A stretch of DNA of 64,000 nt from Cydia pomonella (Eukaryota > Arthropoda > Insecta > Lepidoptera > Tortricidae), in NCBI RefSeq assembly GCF_033807575.1, contig NC_084717.1:11843692-11907691 (forward strand). Direction: 5' to 3'. Below the pieces are notes generated by a model. That model did no database searches. It was given only the letters and a program-made list of their open reading frames with translations, and was not told where the DNA came from. Each line of letters starts with the position of its first letter. The stretch's first letter is position 1. Position numbers and translations under genes: made by a program. Below, in pieces: positions 22,004-34,898 of this stretch.

Positions 22004-22925
22004 ATTAATATGTGGAATAAAATAAATCAATAACTAGGCAGTATATTATTTTGTCAATCAATAACATTTGAAATAAATCCAAAGTAAACAAAATCGCATG
22101 ACTAGGTGATCGTGCGTATTAGGTGATTGATTAGTAGAGCTTTCCAAAAGTCAAAGTGTTATTGTGTCACAGTTGCATTGTATTAATTTCAACAATAATT
22201 TGTTGTTCTTGCAGCAATTGCAATTGAGTGTATTTTTGATTAAATTATTAGGTCCAACGACGACCCGGGACATAAATAAAACATAAACGCTATTGTGCCG
22301 CTAGGGCAATTGCAAACGATTTGTGTATTTAGATGCGGCATGTGCACCAGACTGATTGTTCAATTCGATTCTTCGGGCGCCTTACTATAATGCTTGCAAG
22401 TCAGATATAATTTAACATTGATTTTGTGTATGTTTGATATTCAAGTAAATACACACGTCAAGCTACCATTTGTCTTTGTGGTCTAGACATCCTTTACAAA
22501 TTCAAAACGATATAGTAACACATTTTTCATAGAAACCGACAGGGACCAACGTTTATCAATATGGAAAACAACATTTTAATGGGCTGTTAGTTGAATCAAC
22601 TCCGACGCAGATATAGATCAAAATTACATGCATGTTATTGTAGATGGGCGACGATAGTACTGTTTTGTTTGAAACACGTGAGTGATTCCGCGTTATTGAG
22701 GTTAAACGTGATGACGCGCGAGGGTTGTGCAGTGTTTTAAGAAATACCTAACTGCACTGTCACTTTATCAACTGCATTAAATCCACAATTAAGTACATGA
22801 ATATAAATTCTATCTCTTTGTTATAGTCAATCAAATAATTGCCGAGTTCTTAAAATTCTAAACATGATTGCAAATTCTTACACTTAAATTAGGTTAATCA
22901 ACAAGTGTAAATAATGAAGAAACTA
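22004..22925. other. no gene seen
   Basis: AT-rich unique-looking sequence with no ORF above 60 codons and no repeat I recognise. Confidence 0.4.
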
Positions 22926-22927
22926 TA

Positions 22928-23403
22928 CACCGTGTTTTTTTTTGATTTGCGTTAATTTCGAGGGTGCATTCCTGAGCTTAAATTAAGTAACTTTCTCAAA
23001 GATACCGATATTCTAACTAACTCCATTTCGGAGATAATCAATCATAAATTTTTATATTATAAGGCCCTTACGAGCGTGTACACTTGCTTTAGGACCTGTT
23101 TACTTATTAGTTAGTGTTTAGTGCGAGTTCATACATTTGCTACTAAACGTACGTACTATCTCGGACGATCGATATTAGAAATGACATTGATATGTCACAG
23201 TTTTCAATTGTTTGGTTGAGTTAAATGTAATGCCCGTGTTACAACAACGCTATATGCAACATTTAGTTACTTTTTATAAAAATAAAAAAAGTAAAAAAAA
23301 AACAAAAAAAAATATTTTTTTTGAAAATTAACTATGCCATTTAGTTTCCTTAAACGTACTTACCGAAACCCCGGAGTTAACACAATTCAATAAAAACACG
23401 GTG
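22928..23403. mobile_element. TA-flanked MITE, CACCGTGTTTTT ends
   Basis: The left end CACCGTGTTTTTTTTTGATT and the inverted right end CACCGTGTTTTTATTGAATT are both bounded by TA. The match continues inward through GTTAA and CGAGG/CGGGG. At 476 bp without an ORF it is probably a Tc1/mariner-mobilised element. The interior contains long A/T homopolymers at about 23280-23325. Confidence 0.75.
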
Positions 23404-23405
23404 TA

Positions 23406-25658
23406 TATACAATATTGATAAATTAATCACACTAACACATTCTAAGTTTACTTAGCACATTTGCGGAAAAAACATTAATGGTTAGCAATTAGTTTACGAG
23501 AGCAATTACTTAAATTTAAGTAAAAAACTAGGTGTTAAATCACTAATATGATTGATTTTTATATTTTGTAATATTTTAATAAAATAATGACATAACGTTC
23601 GTTTTGTAGAAGAGGGAGAATTCCCATTTTCCACTTGAGCCTAATTACGAGCGTTTCGGTGTTGTTTAATTTTCCCATAGAGCATTTCGAGTTTCGTGTA
23701 CGGCATGGCACGGTCACGCCATACCGCGGCGCCGGCCACGGGAATTCCCAGTATCCGCCGTCATAAATATAATACCTAGACACGTGCAATTCAGTGGAGT
23801 TTATTTATGACTACCTGCGCCGACGAAGCCTATATTTACTCTTATCAACGGACCGTTTATATATTTATACAGGGAGATCCTTTTATGTTGCTACAGGAAA
23901 ATATTTCGTTGTCAGTGTTTTTAACTTTTCGCTTGAGCATAAAGAAACTCCATTTCTTAATTAACCAGCTGTAAGAACCTAATCTATAATTGGCAAACAT
24001 AAATTTTAGTAGCGAAACTTAAAAGAAACTAGAGACTTTCTACCAATATTAATTTTAATAATGAATTCGATCTATGTGTACTTATACCGGGATATATTTG
24101 TGTATATCTTTATAATCCTCCATAAGCTCGTATCTTACAAAGGATTCTGTTAGATGAAGAATGAAAAGTATGGATTACAGAAAACTTATTCAATTATTAT
24201 AATAAACTGTTCAGGGCATTCTAGGTCTAGTTTACATTCATTTTTCGTTAAATAGCTACTATCTCTAGTTGCCGTTGTCCTGTCCACGATCACTGATCAG
24301 TTTTTACTAATAAATGTGTCACTAGTTAGAAAAAACGACTACCTAGATATGTTGTTTTCCTTGCTCGATGCAATAAGCCGAATCAACAAACGGCTAACAA
24401 GAGTAAATAAGGCTCGGGTGAGTCGCCGAATGTGGGTAATTCGTCAGAGCGGAGCGCGCGTCCAACGATTGATAATGATCGAGCGCGGGGACACGATCCC
24501 GGCTGGCCACACCCGGCCCTTTGCTAATTAACTGGCGACCGACAAGATTTGGTGGCGCGACGCGGGGCGAGTAACGAGCGATTTGCGAGAGCGATGATGG
24601 AGAACAGTTGCACTTTACATTTACGGCAATATACAATTTGCAAAATAATTTAAGGTGTTTTTTAATATTTTTGTTTCATCTAGGTATGTGACAAATTCAA
24701 GATCCTCATGAGAACCTCATCCTCATCGTCATCCTCATATCTGCACAAAATGGACAACTCTTCTGTTCATTGATTAACCAGAATAGAAGGAATGGTCTAT
24801 TTAGGCTATAAGTTTACTGTCAACACAACATGTCTCCAGGAGCTCTATCACTCACCTGCAGTTTCACCACCACCATAAGTAATTAGGACAAATCAGAATC
24901 TTTCGAAAAGACAGTTTTTTTCTAGAAGTGAAGCTACATTATTATTAACGGAGGGCTATAACCGACGCAAATTACATAAGAGTAATGTCAAATTTTAACA
25001 AGATAACGAAATTAGCATCAGACTTCGTTATCTTGATCATAAGCGCAAAAAAAAAATAGATGAGAAGATGCAGAACTAACTATATGTAACAATCGTTTGC
25101 AAGGGATGTGGTATATTTTTGATGAGCTTCTTAGATGCCTATTAAAAACCGCTTCAGCTTCTTAAATAGAGTCTCGTCGAAGATTTTCGGCGAAGGGAAG
25201 GATTGTATTGTGGCAAGAAAATCTACTTTGTGTCAGACATTTGTTCCGCCTACACAATGCTATTAAGCCTCGTTATGGCAAGAAGTCAATCTGTTACTAC
25301 GGATTCATAAACCACTATTAATGAATATTAATATATATATGTCGTATTCATCCAATTTGATAATTTCATGAAATACCATTTTTTAATTGGCCACTTCATG
25401 ATATGCTTCTAGAAATGCCATTTTAGAATTGATCACTTTATGATATGGTTCGTAAGGTTAGGTTTGATTTTTTGATGATGTGGCCACGACATATATATAT
25501 TCCCTATTTGGAGTTTTCATAGGAGGAATTAGAAATATTGGAAAAAATAAAACTGTGTTTTTTTCTACTTTTTGATTCGAAATTGCAAAATAACCGTAAA
25601 TGCCAAGTACATCATATGTTAGGCCGATTTGTAGAAAATTTCAAGGAGTACTGTTATG
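23406..25658. other. no gene seen; CpG-rich patch at 24410-24610
   Basis: Mostly AT-rich. The patch at 24410-24610 is clearly GC-rich, with GAGCGCGGGGACACG and GGTGGCGCGACGCGGGGCGA. It has overlapping open frames on both strands but nothing recognisable. It might be a promoter, enhancer or unrecognised exon. A 12-bp-stem hairpin, CAAGATAACGAA / TTCGTTATCTTG, occurs at about 25000-25036. Confidence 0.3.
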
Positions 25659-25660
25659 TA

Positions 25661-26422
25661 AGGAGTGGTTCAGTAAAAAAGTGGCAGTGAACTATCTAGT
25701 ATATTTTTTTAATTTTTTACTAATTATGAAGTAGTTATTTTTTCAGTAATCCGTAGTTAAAATACTATATAATAACAATAAAATCATATTGAGAAATATC
25801 ATATTGTTTGAGTTTTCTCATTTTTATTGCAATGTACTTCGTAACTTTTTGTACAACACAATTTAACAATCTTCACCTGCCGTTTTCCACAATGCCACAC
25901 TTGAATTTTAATTTTCACAACTATTTGTATGCTTTTAGGAATATCATCTTACGAGTAAATTATACCAATAAGCTGGAGTTCATCTTCGGTAGTCAGGAAG
26001 TCTCTCCAATTTAACCTCTGACAGAGGTTTTTCTATGGGAGACAAATTTCTGTAAAAATCGCAAATACACAAAAATGAAAATTCCATGTAACTACTTCAA
26101 AGTGAAGTCAAATCAAAAATGTGCAATATCGAACATAAGACAATTTAATAGTGTATTAAAGAGCTTATCAAATTTAAAGAAACAACTATGTTTATGAGAA
26201 ACCCCATAAATTCTCACAGAAGACGCTGTTCAAAAAGTCTTAGGAGACATGTAATATAGAAGGCGAACACTTCAATTCGCCCTTTTATTTTAAATACGAT
26301 TGTATTTAATTGTATAGAATAGTATGTACGGATTACTACAAAAATGCGCTACTTAATAATTATCACTAAATAAAATGAAAAATCTACATAATGTGCTGCT
26401 ACTTTTTTTCTGAACCACTCCT
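25661..26422 (+). mobile_element. mariner-like non-autonomous element, copy A (762 bp)
   Basis: Ends AGGAGTGGTTCAGTAAAAAA and (inverted) AGGAGTGGTTCAGAAAAAAA are flanked by TA on each side. The same element is found at 39497-40248 in the same orientation, near-identical by eye. A 68-codon frame (25808-26014) is shared with copy B and differs by only a few residues, but it has no recognisable domain and is probably not a gene. Confidence 0.85.
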
Positions 26423-26676
26423 TATTAAACATGTGCCCCTCCCCTTGATCGACATCAACTTCTCCACATTCTACTAATATGCTACTATTGGGATAGTTTT
26501 GCTCCTTAGTGTACATAATGATATTTTAGTTACACAAAGAAAATCAAACTTCAAAATAGAAGAAAATCAAAGTTCGATATAGAAGGAAAGAAAGCTGCCC
26601 ATTGGTTGTTTGTGGCTGTTATTGACCATTATCGTAACTACTTGGCTTGTCACTATATACTATCTAATACAAAAAA

Positions 26677-26830
26677 AAAAATGAATAGAATAGAATAGAA
26701 GAAATTTATTCAGAAAACGCTTAAGTTTAGGTAAAACATGAGACGACAGAATCAATTTATTATTAAGCGTCACTGAAAAGGTCTCCACTCAGCTTAATGT
26801 CAAGATACCACCTAAGGGTCTCGACGCTGG
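26677..26830 (-). mobile_element. LINE 3' end (minus strand) with pentanucleotide tail
   Basis: On the minus strand the sequence ends AATAAATTTCTTCTATTCTA followed by further TTCTA units at about 26700-26677. Polyadenylation-like AATAAA followed by a short tandem tail is the typical 3' terminus of lepidopteran LINEs; the same tail type appears at 58766-58789. Coding sequence is not retained, and the inner boundary is approximate. Confidence 0.5.
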
Positions 26831-28403
26831 TCTTCCGCGGAAACCTTTTCGAGAGAGCGCAGCTACACGCTAAAGTACAAAATTTTATATATGTAATTTT
26901 ATGTAAATGATAAACTTCCTTCTGTTTTTGAAATCGGTTAAAAAGGAATTCATCTCGAACTTATAAAAAGAATCAATAAGAATAGCGTCTAAATTGCAAA
27001 GTTAATTAAACCATAACGAAACTGGCCTTGGTCGGCGGCGTGGGCCCGGTGGACGATTCACACGATCGCACGAACGAACGGGAGAACCTGTTTCACGTCA
27101 GACAGGTGTCCCTCGCCTATGGGAGGTCTTTTACTTTTTGTTTAACCAATTGCCACCAATACTCCGATGGATGGGGATTATTTTTTTATACAATTTCTTG
27201 ACAAGACTATTTACTTGAATCATGATGGGTAAATAGAAAAGCGTTAGGTTAGGATAAAGACACAAGGACTTGTTAAGTACATATAATTTAAAAATAGAAT
27301 CAATGTAGCATTATTGATTACGTATACAACTAATTTTTAAGCCATTAGATATTTTAAATTATAGTTTTTTTTTTCTAGTAGTTCAACGTCTAACTAAAGC
27401 CTTCCGTCTGATTTAGAGCAGTGCCAAGGAACAAATGTAATTCCAAACCACGTCAACGTCTCTGTCCACCGGGTTACAAGAGCATCGTCGATATTTCATC
27501 TCGCGAGCAGTTGAAACAGCGACGGCAAGCTAATTACGGTGTATTGACATTTCAACGGTGCCTGTTCAGTTCGCGTTTGCATGATTTTTCTGTATGTCGT
27601 TGTTAATGAGCATTTAGACCTTCAGGGACTGTTTTTTACTTCGCTCACTTTTTATGGAGTCACTTTTAAAAGGCGAGCAAAGGACGTGAATTCATTAAAA
27701 GCTATAAAGGAGGCAGCATGTGAGCGCCGTTAAGGTAAAACATTAGGCAAGTTAAGCCTGACTACATTCGATTCGAACAGCCCTCGTTATTTTACAGATA
27801 TGAAATTAATTACATTTACTAGCGGCCCTAAGCGTAGGAATTGCTAGGTGGCACGTAATTTCCCCGGGGCGTCTCCATGGATCGCGATTCGGCCCCTCAA
27901 GTAATAAGCAAAAAGCGAAATCAATAGAATCTATCAGAATTCAACGTAATGGCATATTCATTTAAAAGTTTCTGGGCAGATGTCTAGAACAAAGTGAATG
28001 AAGCTAATTCAGTATTAAAAATGCATCTTATGCGAAGTGAGGTGAGACGAAGATTTATAAACTAATAATATATAAGTGGCATTGTCTTCGGATTGAGGTA
28101 TAAAATGTTAGGTAAAATAGGTACTAAACTAATATAAACCTGAATAAAAATGTTTTTCGCTTATCACTAAATGGACTTTCCTCAGTTATACTTAGGGGGT
28201 AGGGGTACCTATCGATTTTGTCTTTTTGCAATGGTGGAGAGGTTCATCATCATCATGCGCTTTTTCTTTCATACTTCTGTGTCTCCTGTTATCTCATCAT
28301 TCACTCGCATTTCATCACACAGTCCATCCGCCATTTCCTTGATTTTCCTAAGCCACTTACTTCCCTCCACATTCTTTCGTAATGTTTAGGCGTTTAATAG
28401 AAC
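26831..28403. other. no gene seen
   Basis: Mixed-composition sequence with a GC-richer stretch near 27020-27120. The 61-codon frame at 27421 is not recognisable. Confidence 0.35.
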
Positions 28404-28530
28404 TTAACCTTCTGAATGCCACGCCTATCGTACGCGGCGCGTAATCGTGAACCTTGTCGGTATGCATGAAGGTTGATATTGGGCTGTAGCCGCGTGCGTC
28501 ATATGACTTCTTTGGCGGTCAAAAGGTTAA
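28404..28530. mobile_element. piggyBac-like MITE with TTAA duplication
   Basis: TTAA at 28404-28407 and 28527-28530 bound ends reading CCTTCTGAATGCC and (inverted) CCTTTTGACCGCC. TTAA target duplication with CC(T)n-type ends and a short CpG-rich interior fits a piggyBac-derived MITE. Confidence 0.7.
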
Positions 28531-31470
28531 TTCCCACCGACTATCAGCCTTTTTGGAGAAAAGAGGAAAGAGTAAAGCTTGCCACTGAAATATTAAATTT
28601 TGAGTATTTTATAAGCCGACAGCCATAGCTTGTTAAAAAGAACTTATACAATTTGTTTATATTGAACAATAACATCAGGTGTGAGGAGAAAGCAACGCAG
28701 AGGACTATGGGAGATTTTTAGCTGTTTCTCAAAATCAATAAAATATAAATCGAAAACTCGGCGCAAGTTCGTAACTTAAACGGCACCATCAGCGACGTGG
28801 GAAATTTAGCTTTTGATGTTGGCACATATGAATAAGTGTTTATGATGAATAACGTAGTTACGACGACATATAGAGGCCCCGGGAACATTGTCTGAGAAAA
28901 TTATCACATTATCTTGCGTTTACGGGTGAGTGCATGGTAATGACGCAAAAACGCTAAGAAAGCTAGTTAATAGCTCATTTACTTCACATCCATAGCTATC
29001 CCCGACTAAGCTTATATACCTCCTGTTTGTTTCTTTACTTACTTAGTATCTACATCCTGTGTGTTATCGTGGATGAATAAAATAAAGGGCAAGTCCGCAT
29101 TATCATTAGCTCTCTTTAATATTCTAGACAAAAAGTTCAACGCAAAATGTCGGTTAAATGCAATCATCAATTCCTACTGAAATGTGTTATTTACACAAAA
29201 AGAGAATTCTCTAAAAACTGCTTTCTTAAATATTTTTAAATAGTAAGAATGCCTAAAACGGTTGGAACAGAAGACCTTTTCAAAAAATACCACCGTCAAA
29301 ATATCCTAATAATACCCTCATAGTAAAGCAGAGATTATAATGATCGATAGAATCGATAGTGCTCGATAACGATCAGTCGGCCCTACGCATTATAGGTATG
29401 TAAGTCCCGATGCAACGGACGCCATGGCCGACATGAAACGTCGATAAAACGCACCACTCCGTGCAAGTGACAGTATAATTTTGGTTTTGAAAAGCTAATT
29501 AAGAATGGTCATTCGTTGTTACGCTATTTATTTTAAAATAAGTAATAATGGAAGACTAAATGCTGAAGGACTCATTTTAGTTAACCACATTTACACAATT
29601 ATTTTAAGAATCACTGGTAATTTAAATCAAGAAATATAGTTAACACAAATCGGAGCCCAGACCGTTTTCCGACAAGTAAAAACCGGATAAGTAATAATAA
29701 GTATTCAGAAATATGTATATGATAACATTTTGAACAATTTTTGTCAGATGGTTTTATTTTCGTTACTAATTATATTGTAAAACATTACGTTAATACAATT
29801 GAGACCTGTTAAATACATTTCATTCACGTTCAGAAGACGTGAAGCATGTCCAGAGGTCAACGAACGTGCAATTCCGATAGCAAATTCGTTTTCGGCGCGA
29901 GATAATACAATAAAATCGAAAAAGGGCGTAAATTTTATATGAACGTTATACAAATCCGACCCTTAAAGATAAGCAATGCAAGGTGTACGCCATTGGAGAC
30001 ACCTACGAAATGGCGGGAAACATTACGCACTGCCATTGGCCGACGTAATCAGTAAATACGCTACGATATCACCCCAAGGTTGCAATTTCTACAGCTTATC
30101 GAGTATTGGGCTCAGTAACTCTGAACCAATGTAAGTCTGATCCGTTACAATTATTTATAATCAAATAGCGCACCTACACTGGTTTTCATGATATAGAATA
30201 GATGCTCGGTAATCGATGATAATATCAGTCCAGTTCAGGAGTACTGAAACCTAAACACGACGCCGTGTTGTCGCGGCAATTAAAATATGTCAATGACTAT
30301 GAAATTGTATAAATAATCTGTCGATTCGTTCGGACTTATCAAGGTTGCAGATAAAAGCTTATTTTACATTGGATTACATTGTTTCTGCCTCAATAACGAT
30401 CGAAACAATTATACGAATCATGTCACAAGGTACAATCAGCAGAATTTGTTTATGCACATCCTGCACATACTTCTCTTAATATTAAGTCGTGCATTCTAAG
30501 AATAAAATAAATAAAATGCCCTTGAAATATTGACTATTCCTATGTTACATTATACAAGACCATATCTAATATATCTATAAAAACTGCTAGTCTATGATAA
30601 TAAATTTGATTTCAAAGCATGAGTTGAACAGTACATTGATGTGTCTACATGACAGCCCTAAAACTTATACAAACTCACTTAGAAAAAGCTAATTTCTAGC
30701 AGCTGTTGCTAACTGCCCTCTTTAGATCGATCGAACGAGTTGCACAGACGAAAGCGAAGGCTTAATATATAACATAACTGAATGGGTTTTCTTTGTAAAC
30801 ATTTTCTCCGAACTCAACGAAACATTCAGATATTAAAGATGTTATAGGTACTTGATTCACATTCATTCACCGCTCCGCTGTATAAGCGAGACCTATGCAC
30901 GTATATAGCGATGACCCACTCGAACAATGGAGCGCCGTGCGGATCCGCATCCAATATGAAGACCGCCATAGACGATTCCGTACAAAGTGACCAGTTTCCA
31001 TTGCTCTTGTATGTATGTTTGAGCATGCAGGTGCCAGTGTAACGATCGAGACAGGGAGCGGCCGCCGATAAAGCAATGACTCACGAACGCTATGATTATG
31101 GTTAGATTGCATTTGACGTCACGTCAGTCGGGTAAATATTAGATATTTTTCGTGTCATGCTTACACTATTGTAGTTTCTGTGCAAATTATTCAGCATAAA
31201 TTTAATCTTTGCAAGATAGTACTGTCAGCGAACATATCAATCGATTGATACGTCATTAATTCGTAGAAAAATATTTCTATACATTCATCATAGTTTATTC
31301 TATATAATGTACTTGCTTTGTTGTTTTTATTTTTTATTATATTTGTTTGACATTTAGAATTTATTCTAGAAACATTCTAGACTAGTATTTTTTATACAAT
31401 TGTTTTTTTTGTATGACGATATTGAAATTTTTAGTATTAAATTTGATCTATGAATTATATTCATTAGTAT
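28531..31470. other. no gene seen
   Basis: About 2.9 kb of apparently unique sequence. Three overlapping minus-strand frames at 30826-31112 occupy a GC-balanced stretch, but none has a recognisable motif and they overlap in different frames, so at most one could be real. Confidence 0.35.
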
Positions 31471-31493
31471 TATATATATATATATATATATAT
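31471..31493. repeat. (TA)n microsatellite
   Basis: An uninterrupted TA dinucleotide run of about 11-12 units. Confidence 0.9.
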
Positions 31494-31559
31494 GGAATAA
31501 TATTTACAACATCAATAAATTGCTCTGATAATTAGCTTAAGATAATTATATGTAATACT

Positions 31560-31628
31560 GTCTTACTATTCATAAGTGCTTGTTGCTAGGCCTACATGAA
31601 TAAAGTATATTTGAACTTGAACTTATTA
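31560..31628 (+). mobile_element. LINE 3' terminus with TTGAAC tail
   Basis: GAATAAAGTATATTTGAACT followed by a further TTGAACTT unit looks like the polyadenylation signal plus tandem tail of a LINE 3' end. No coding part is retained. Confidence 0.45.
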
Positions 31629-34600
31629 TTCTCCGTACTAGATGTTGATACCCACTTTTTAAAACACGCATTTTGCTCATAGCAAATGTTGAGTATAGTA
31701 AGTTAAATTTTTAACAAAATTGCATAGCTATAGCGCAGTGGATGAGGCAATATATTTGGCCTAATATCAGAATTATGGATATCGCATATTCGTAACTCCT
31801 TAATATCAGGCTACCTAAGCTAGACAGAATTAAACTTGATTCACATAGTCACAATAACTAAACTCAAGATTTTTAGGCTGCAAATTGTAAAGTTGCAACA
31901 CGACACGTCATTGTTGTTCGCAAACCTATCTATCTGATATCGCAGATTATGGCTCGATAGCGTATTCGCAGAAATACCCTTATAGGTATGTCACTATCGA
32001 CGACCGGTGATAAAGTGCGCCACAGCAACAGGTCGACGCCGATTGTTTGTTGCACTTCACAGATGACACGCCCATTAGAGAGAGCGTATAAAGTAACTTC
32101 CACATCCTCAGACACTTCAGGCATGTAAACGCTACACGGAGTGCAAGCCATAGATACTTGTGGTTCAGAGAAGGTTCAATGGCAGTAGAGCAAGAGTACG
32201 CTTCCCGCGCGTTGGACGGACCAGTTAAAAGCCCACCCGAACCTAACCTAATAAACACTTGCCAAAGAAGCATTAGCCAGCCATTAGCAGGGATAGCTGG
32301 CGTGGATTTGTTTGTTCAACGTGACCACGACTGTTCCGCCAAGAAAGAAGAATAATATAGTTAACATTAGCGCCTCCAAAACAAAGTTCTTGACCGCGAG
32401 CTCTTGTTTCAGTTGCATACTCATCTGTAACCTATGCAAGTAATGTATCCACGAAATATAAGATCAAGATATAAACATGAGTAGCAATAGTAATAACGCA
32501 GCTAGATATTTGCAGCGTGGTTGAAGCCGGTACAAAAAAAATATTAGGTGGTGGTAACAATAACGGTAGGTGAGAGCTAATTTACCCGTATTTGAATTGT
32601 TTTGTTGAAAAGTTTAATAACTATCGTAAAAATAGGCAAGCCGAGAGAATTCAGTTCTGACAATGCTTCGCCATTGATCTATCCCTTGTAATGCAGAGTC
32701 TATTTTGCTGAAATCTATGTTGCAGTTACACCGAGAGGATTATTAACCTCAATGAAAAGGGGACCAAATGGTTTGTTTTGGCGTGGAACAGATTTGAGGC
32801 CGACGTGAATACTGCGGCGACATAACCTTTCCCTTGTAACTTTCACGTCGGCATCCTAACAGTAATTTACTAACTTTGAATACGGCAACACCAAGTTGAC
32901 TTACCTGAAAACAAGAAAAACAACGAATTAGTTCACACCTAAAATATCGGATGCAAGTGAAATAAAAGCAAGCGGAAATTGCACTTTCAGTCTTATCGAA
33001 GATTTTTCCTGTTTCGCTGCGAAGCAGCTAATAATAAATGGTGAATAAAATATTAACACGTATTTCCTGGTAGGTAGTTGAGGTTCATTTTAAATTTCCG
33101 CCCCGGATTAACTAACGGTAGGTATACTTGCAATATGTATTAGGGTAATGGCAGTGCAATGAAAACGTTGTCGTCGGCGGACTGTGATGATAAATAAGGG
33201 TCGCATTCAGTGCCTTTATTAACAGCAGAGATTGTGATGACAGCACACATAAAGCATTTTGTTATTAACTGAAATTGACTCATAAAAATACAGTGTTAAT
33301 AATAAACTTATACGAAAATTAATGTTACTTCATATTTCGTTATTTACTTAAAAAATCCGACCTAGCCCTGTAGGTACCTGCCGACTGGACTCCACTTTCC
33401 CACGCCCAAATTAAAACCTGTAAATTAAACTTTGAAAAAATATTGTGTCAAAGTCTAGTGAAAGGTTGGGACCTGGTCGATGGACGAGATTTGCTTGCAT
33501 CTTTATACGAATAACCTGTCAAAGCGTCCTTACGGCAAGCGATAACTAGGGACCTTTTGCTTGGTAACGACAAATACACAAATAAATTACGATTAACAAA
33601 TAAAAACACTTAGATCTTAAACATCTATTGATTCAAGTTATCTTGTTCTGCTTTAAATAACGTTAACATTTGTAAAGTCAAGAAAAACTGTAAAAAAAAA
33701 CGTTTATAAGTATTCCCGATTTAAACATGTTACTAGCTATTAACATAACTAATTTAAATTCATTCAGAAGTCTTCATATGTTAAACAATAATTACATGTG
33801 GGACACAAAGTAGCTCATAAATTAACTATATTAACACTTCTGCTGCCAACTATACTAAGGACTGTATCGTTAATTATAGATACAGATAAAATCTGGTTTA
33901 ACTGTTGACATGTGTATTATTTTGTAAGTCTATGTTCTTAGGGTATGATAGGAGGGTATTTTTAAGCCATATCTGATATAAGAAGGCATTACATTTTATT
34001 TTTATTTTAGGGACATGTTGATTTCAATATTGTCTAGCAAATATATTTTGACAAGCCTATCAAGCTTAATTTGTGACTAAGGAGATTACCCAAAAAAAAC
34101 TGTAACTCCAAATTAAAAAAAATGTGATGCAATTGCCAAGTCAATCTATTTATTTAAAACATAAAAGATTTTAAAAATTGATATGGTCACTATAAGATGT
34201 TGTTAGGTTAGCTAATTACGTAATAAATTAGGACAGAAGGGCCCTCAAGTAGGGACTGAATAAATTAACCGACTTGGTATTACATGGATCTCACAACTTT
34301 TTACGGTAGAAAAACTGAATTGCAAGACTTGCTTTTTTTTAGTTATGGTTGTGATGGCATTTGAATGTTCTCGTTACCTCTCTGTAAGATTTTGTGACTC
34401 AGCGGGCCTTCATCTTCTTTAATTGGTCTCTCCCAGAAAAATAGCTAATGCTGGAAAGTTTCGCTGAACCAGACTTTTTAGCGGTAGTTTTTGTATCGTC
34501 ATTGTAATAATATTAGTTTAGTACCTATTTTTACTAACATTTTATACCTCAATCCGAAGGCAATGCCACTAATAAATTATTAGTTTATAAATCCTAGTCG

Positions 34601-34898
34601 GAATTGTCTCAGGATGTAGGTTGCACTTATAATGTAAAAACCAATATCCTCTTTTCTGTATCATCTGCCTATGTCTGTTTTTTCCCCCAATAAAGACAAT
34701 AAAATAAAATAAAAAGAGAGTGTCATATTTATCTGACAGATAACTTTATCTGATATTTGAAAAATCAGACCTTAAAGAAACAAAAGGTTAATATACTGCC
34801 AAAACATGTTATCTCGCTCCGTCTGCTGAGGGCCTAAGTGTCCTCTTCATGATTGCTCAATTGAGCATCCGCAGAATAAATGTGGTGAATTTTCATTT
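31629..34898. other. mostly unique sequence; candidate intron interior
   Basis: No recognisable gene. Overlapping frames at 31930-32355 (73 and 97 codons minus, 65 plus) lie in a more GC-rich stretch and could include an exon, but I recognise nothing. An AATAAAGACAATAAAATAAA tail near 34691-34710 looks like another LINE 3' end. The region contains the candidate recursive splice site described separately. Confidence 0.35.
32899..32935 (-). promoter_or_regulatory. candidate recursive splice site (ratchet point)
   Basis: On the minus strand a branch-point-like CTAAT at about 32931-32927 is followed by a pyrimidine-rich tract, TCGTTGTTTTTCTTGTTTTCAG. GTAAGT follows directly, so the acceptor CAG (32907-32905) and the consensus donor GTAAGT (32904-32899) abut with no exon between. 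Juxtaposed 3' and 5' splice sites of this form are the signature of zero-length-exon recursive splicing known from very long insect introns. The surrounding 500 bp is free of recognisable repeats. Function is inferred from sequence alone. Confidence 0.55.

Noticed and set aside
24840..24900. CAG-GTGAGT on the minus strand (about 24858)
   Set aside because: The donor is good but the upstream sequence is GGTGGTGGTGAAACTG, not a pyrimidine tract. There is no coding frame to make it an exon end.
25808..26014. Conserved 68-codon ORF shared with 39643-39849 as a small gene
   Set aside because: It lies inside two copies of one mobile element; similarity follows from recent common origin and there is no recognisable domain.
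30826..31112. Three minus-strand frames as a host gene
   Set aside because: They overlap in different frames, are short, and contain no recognisable motif.
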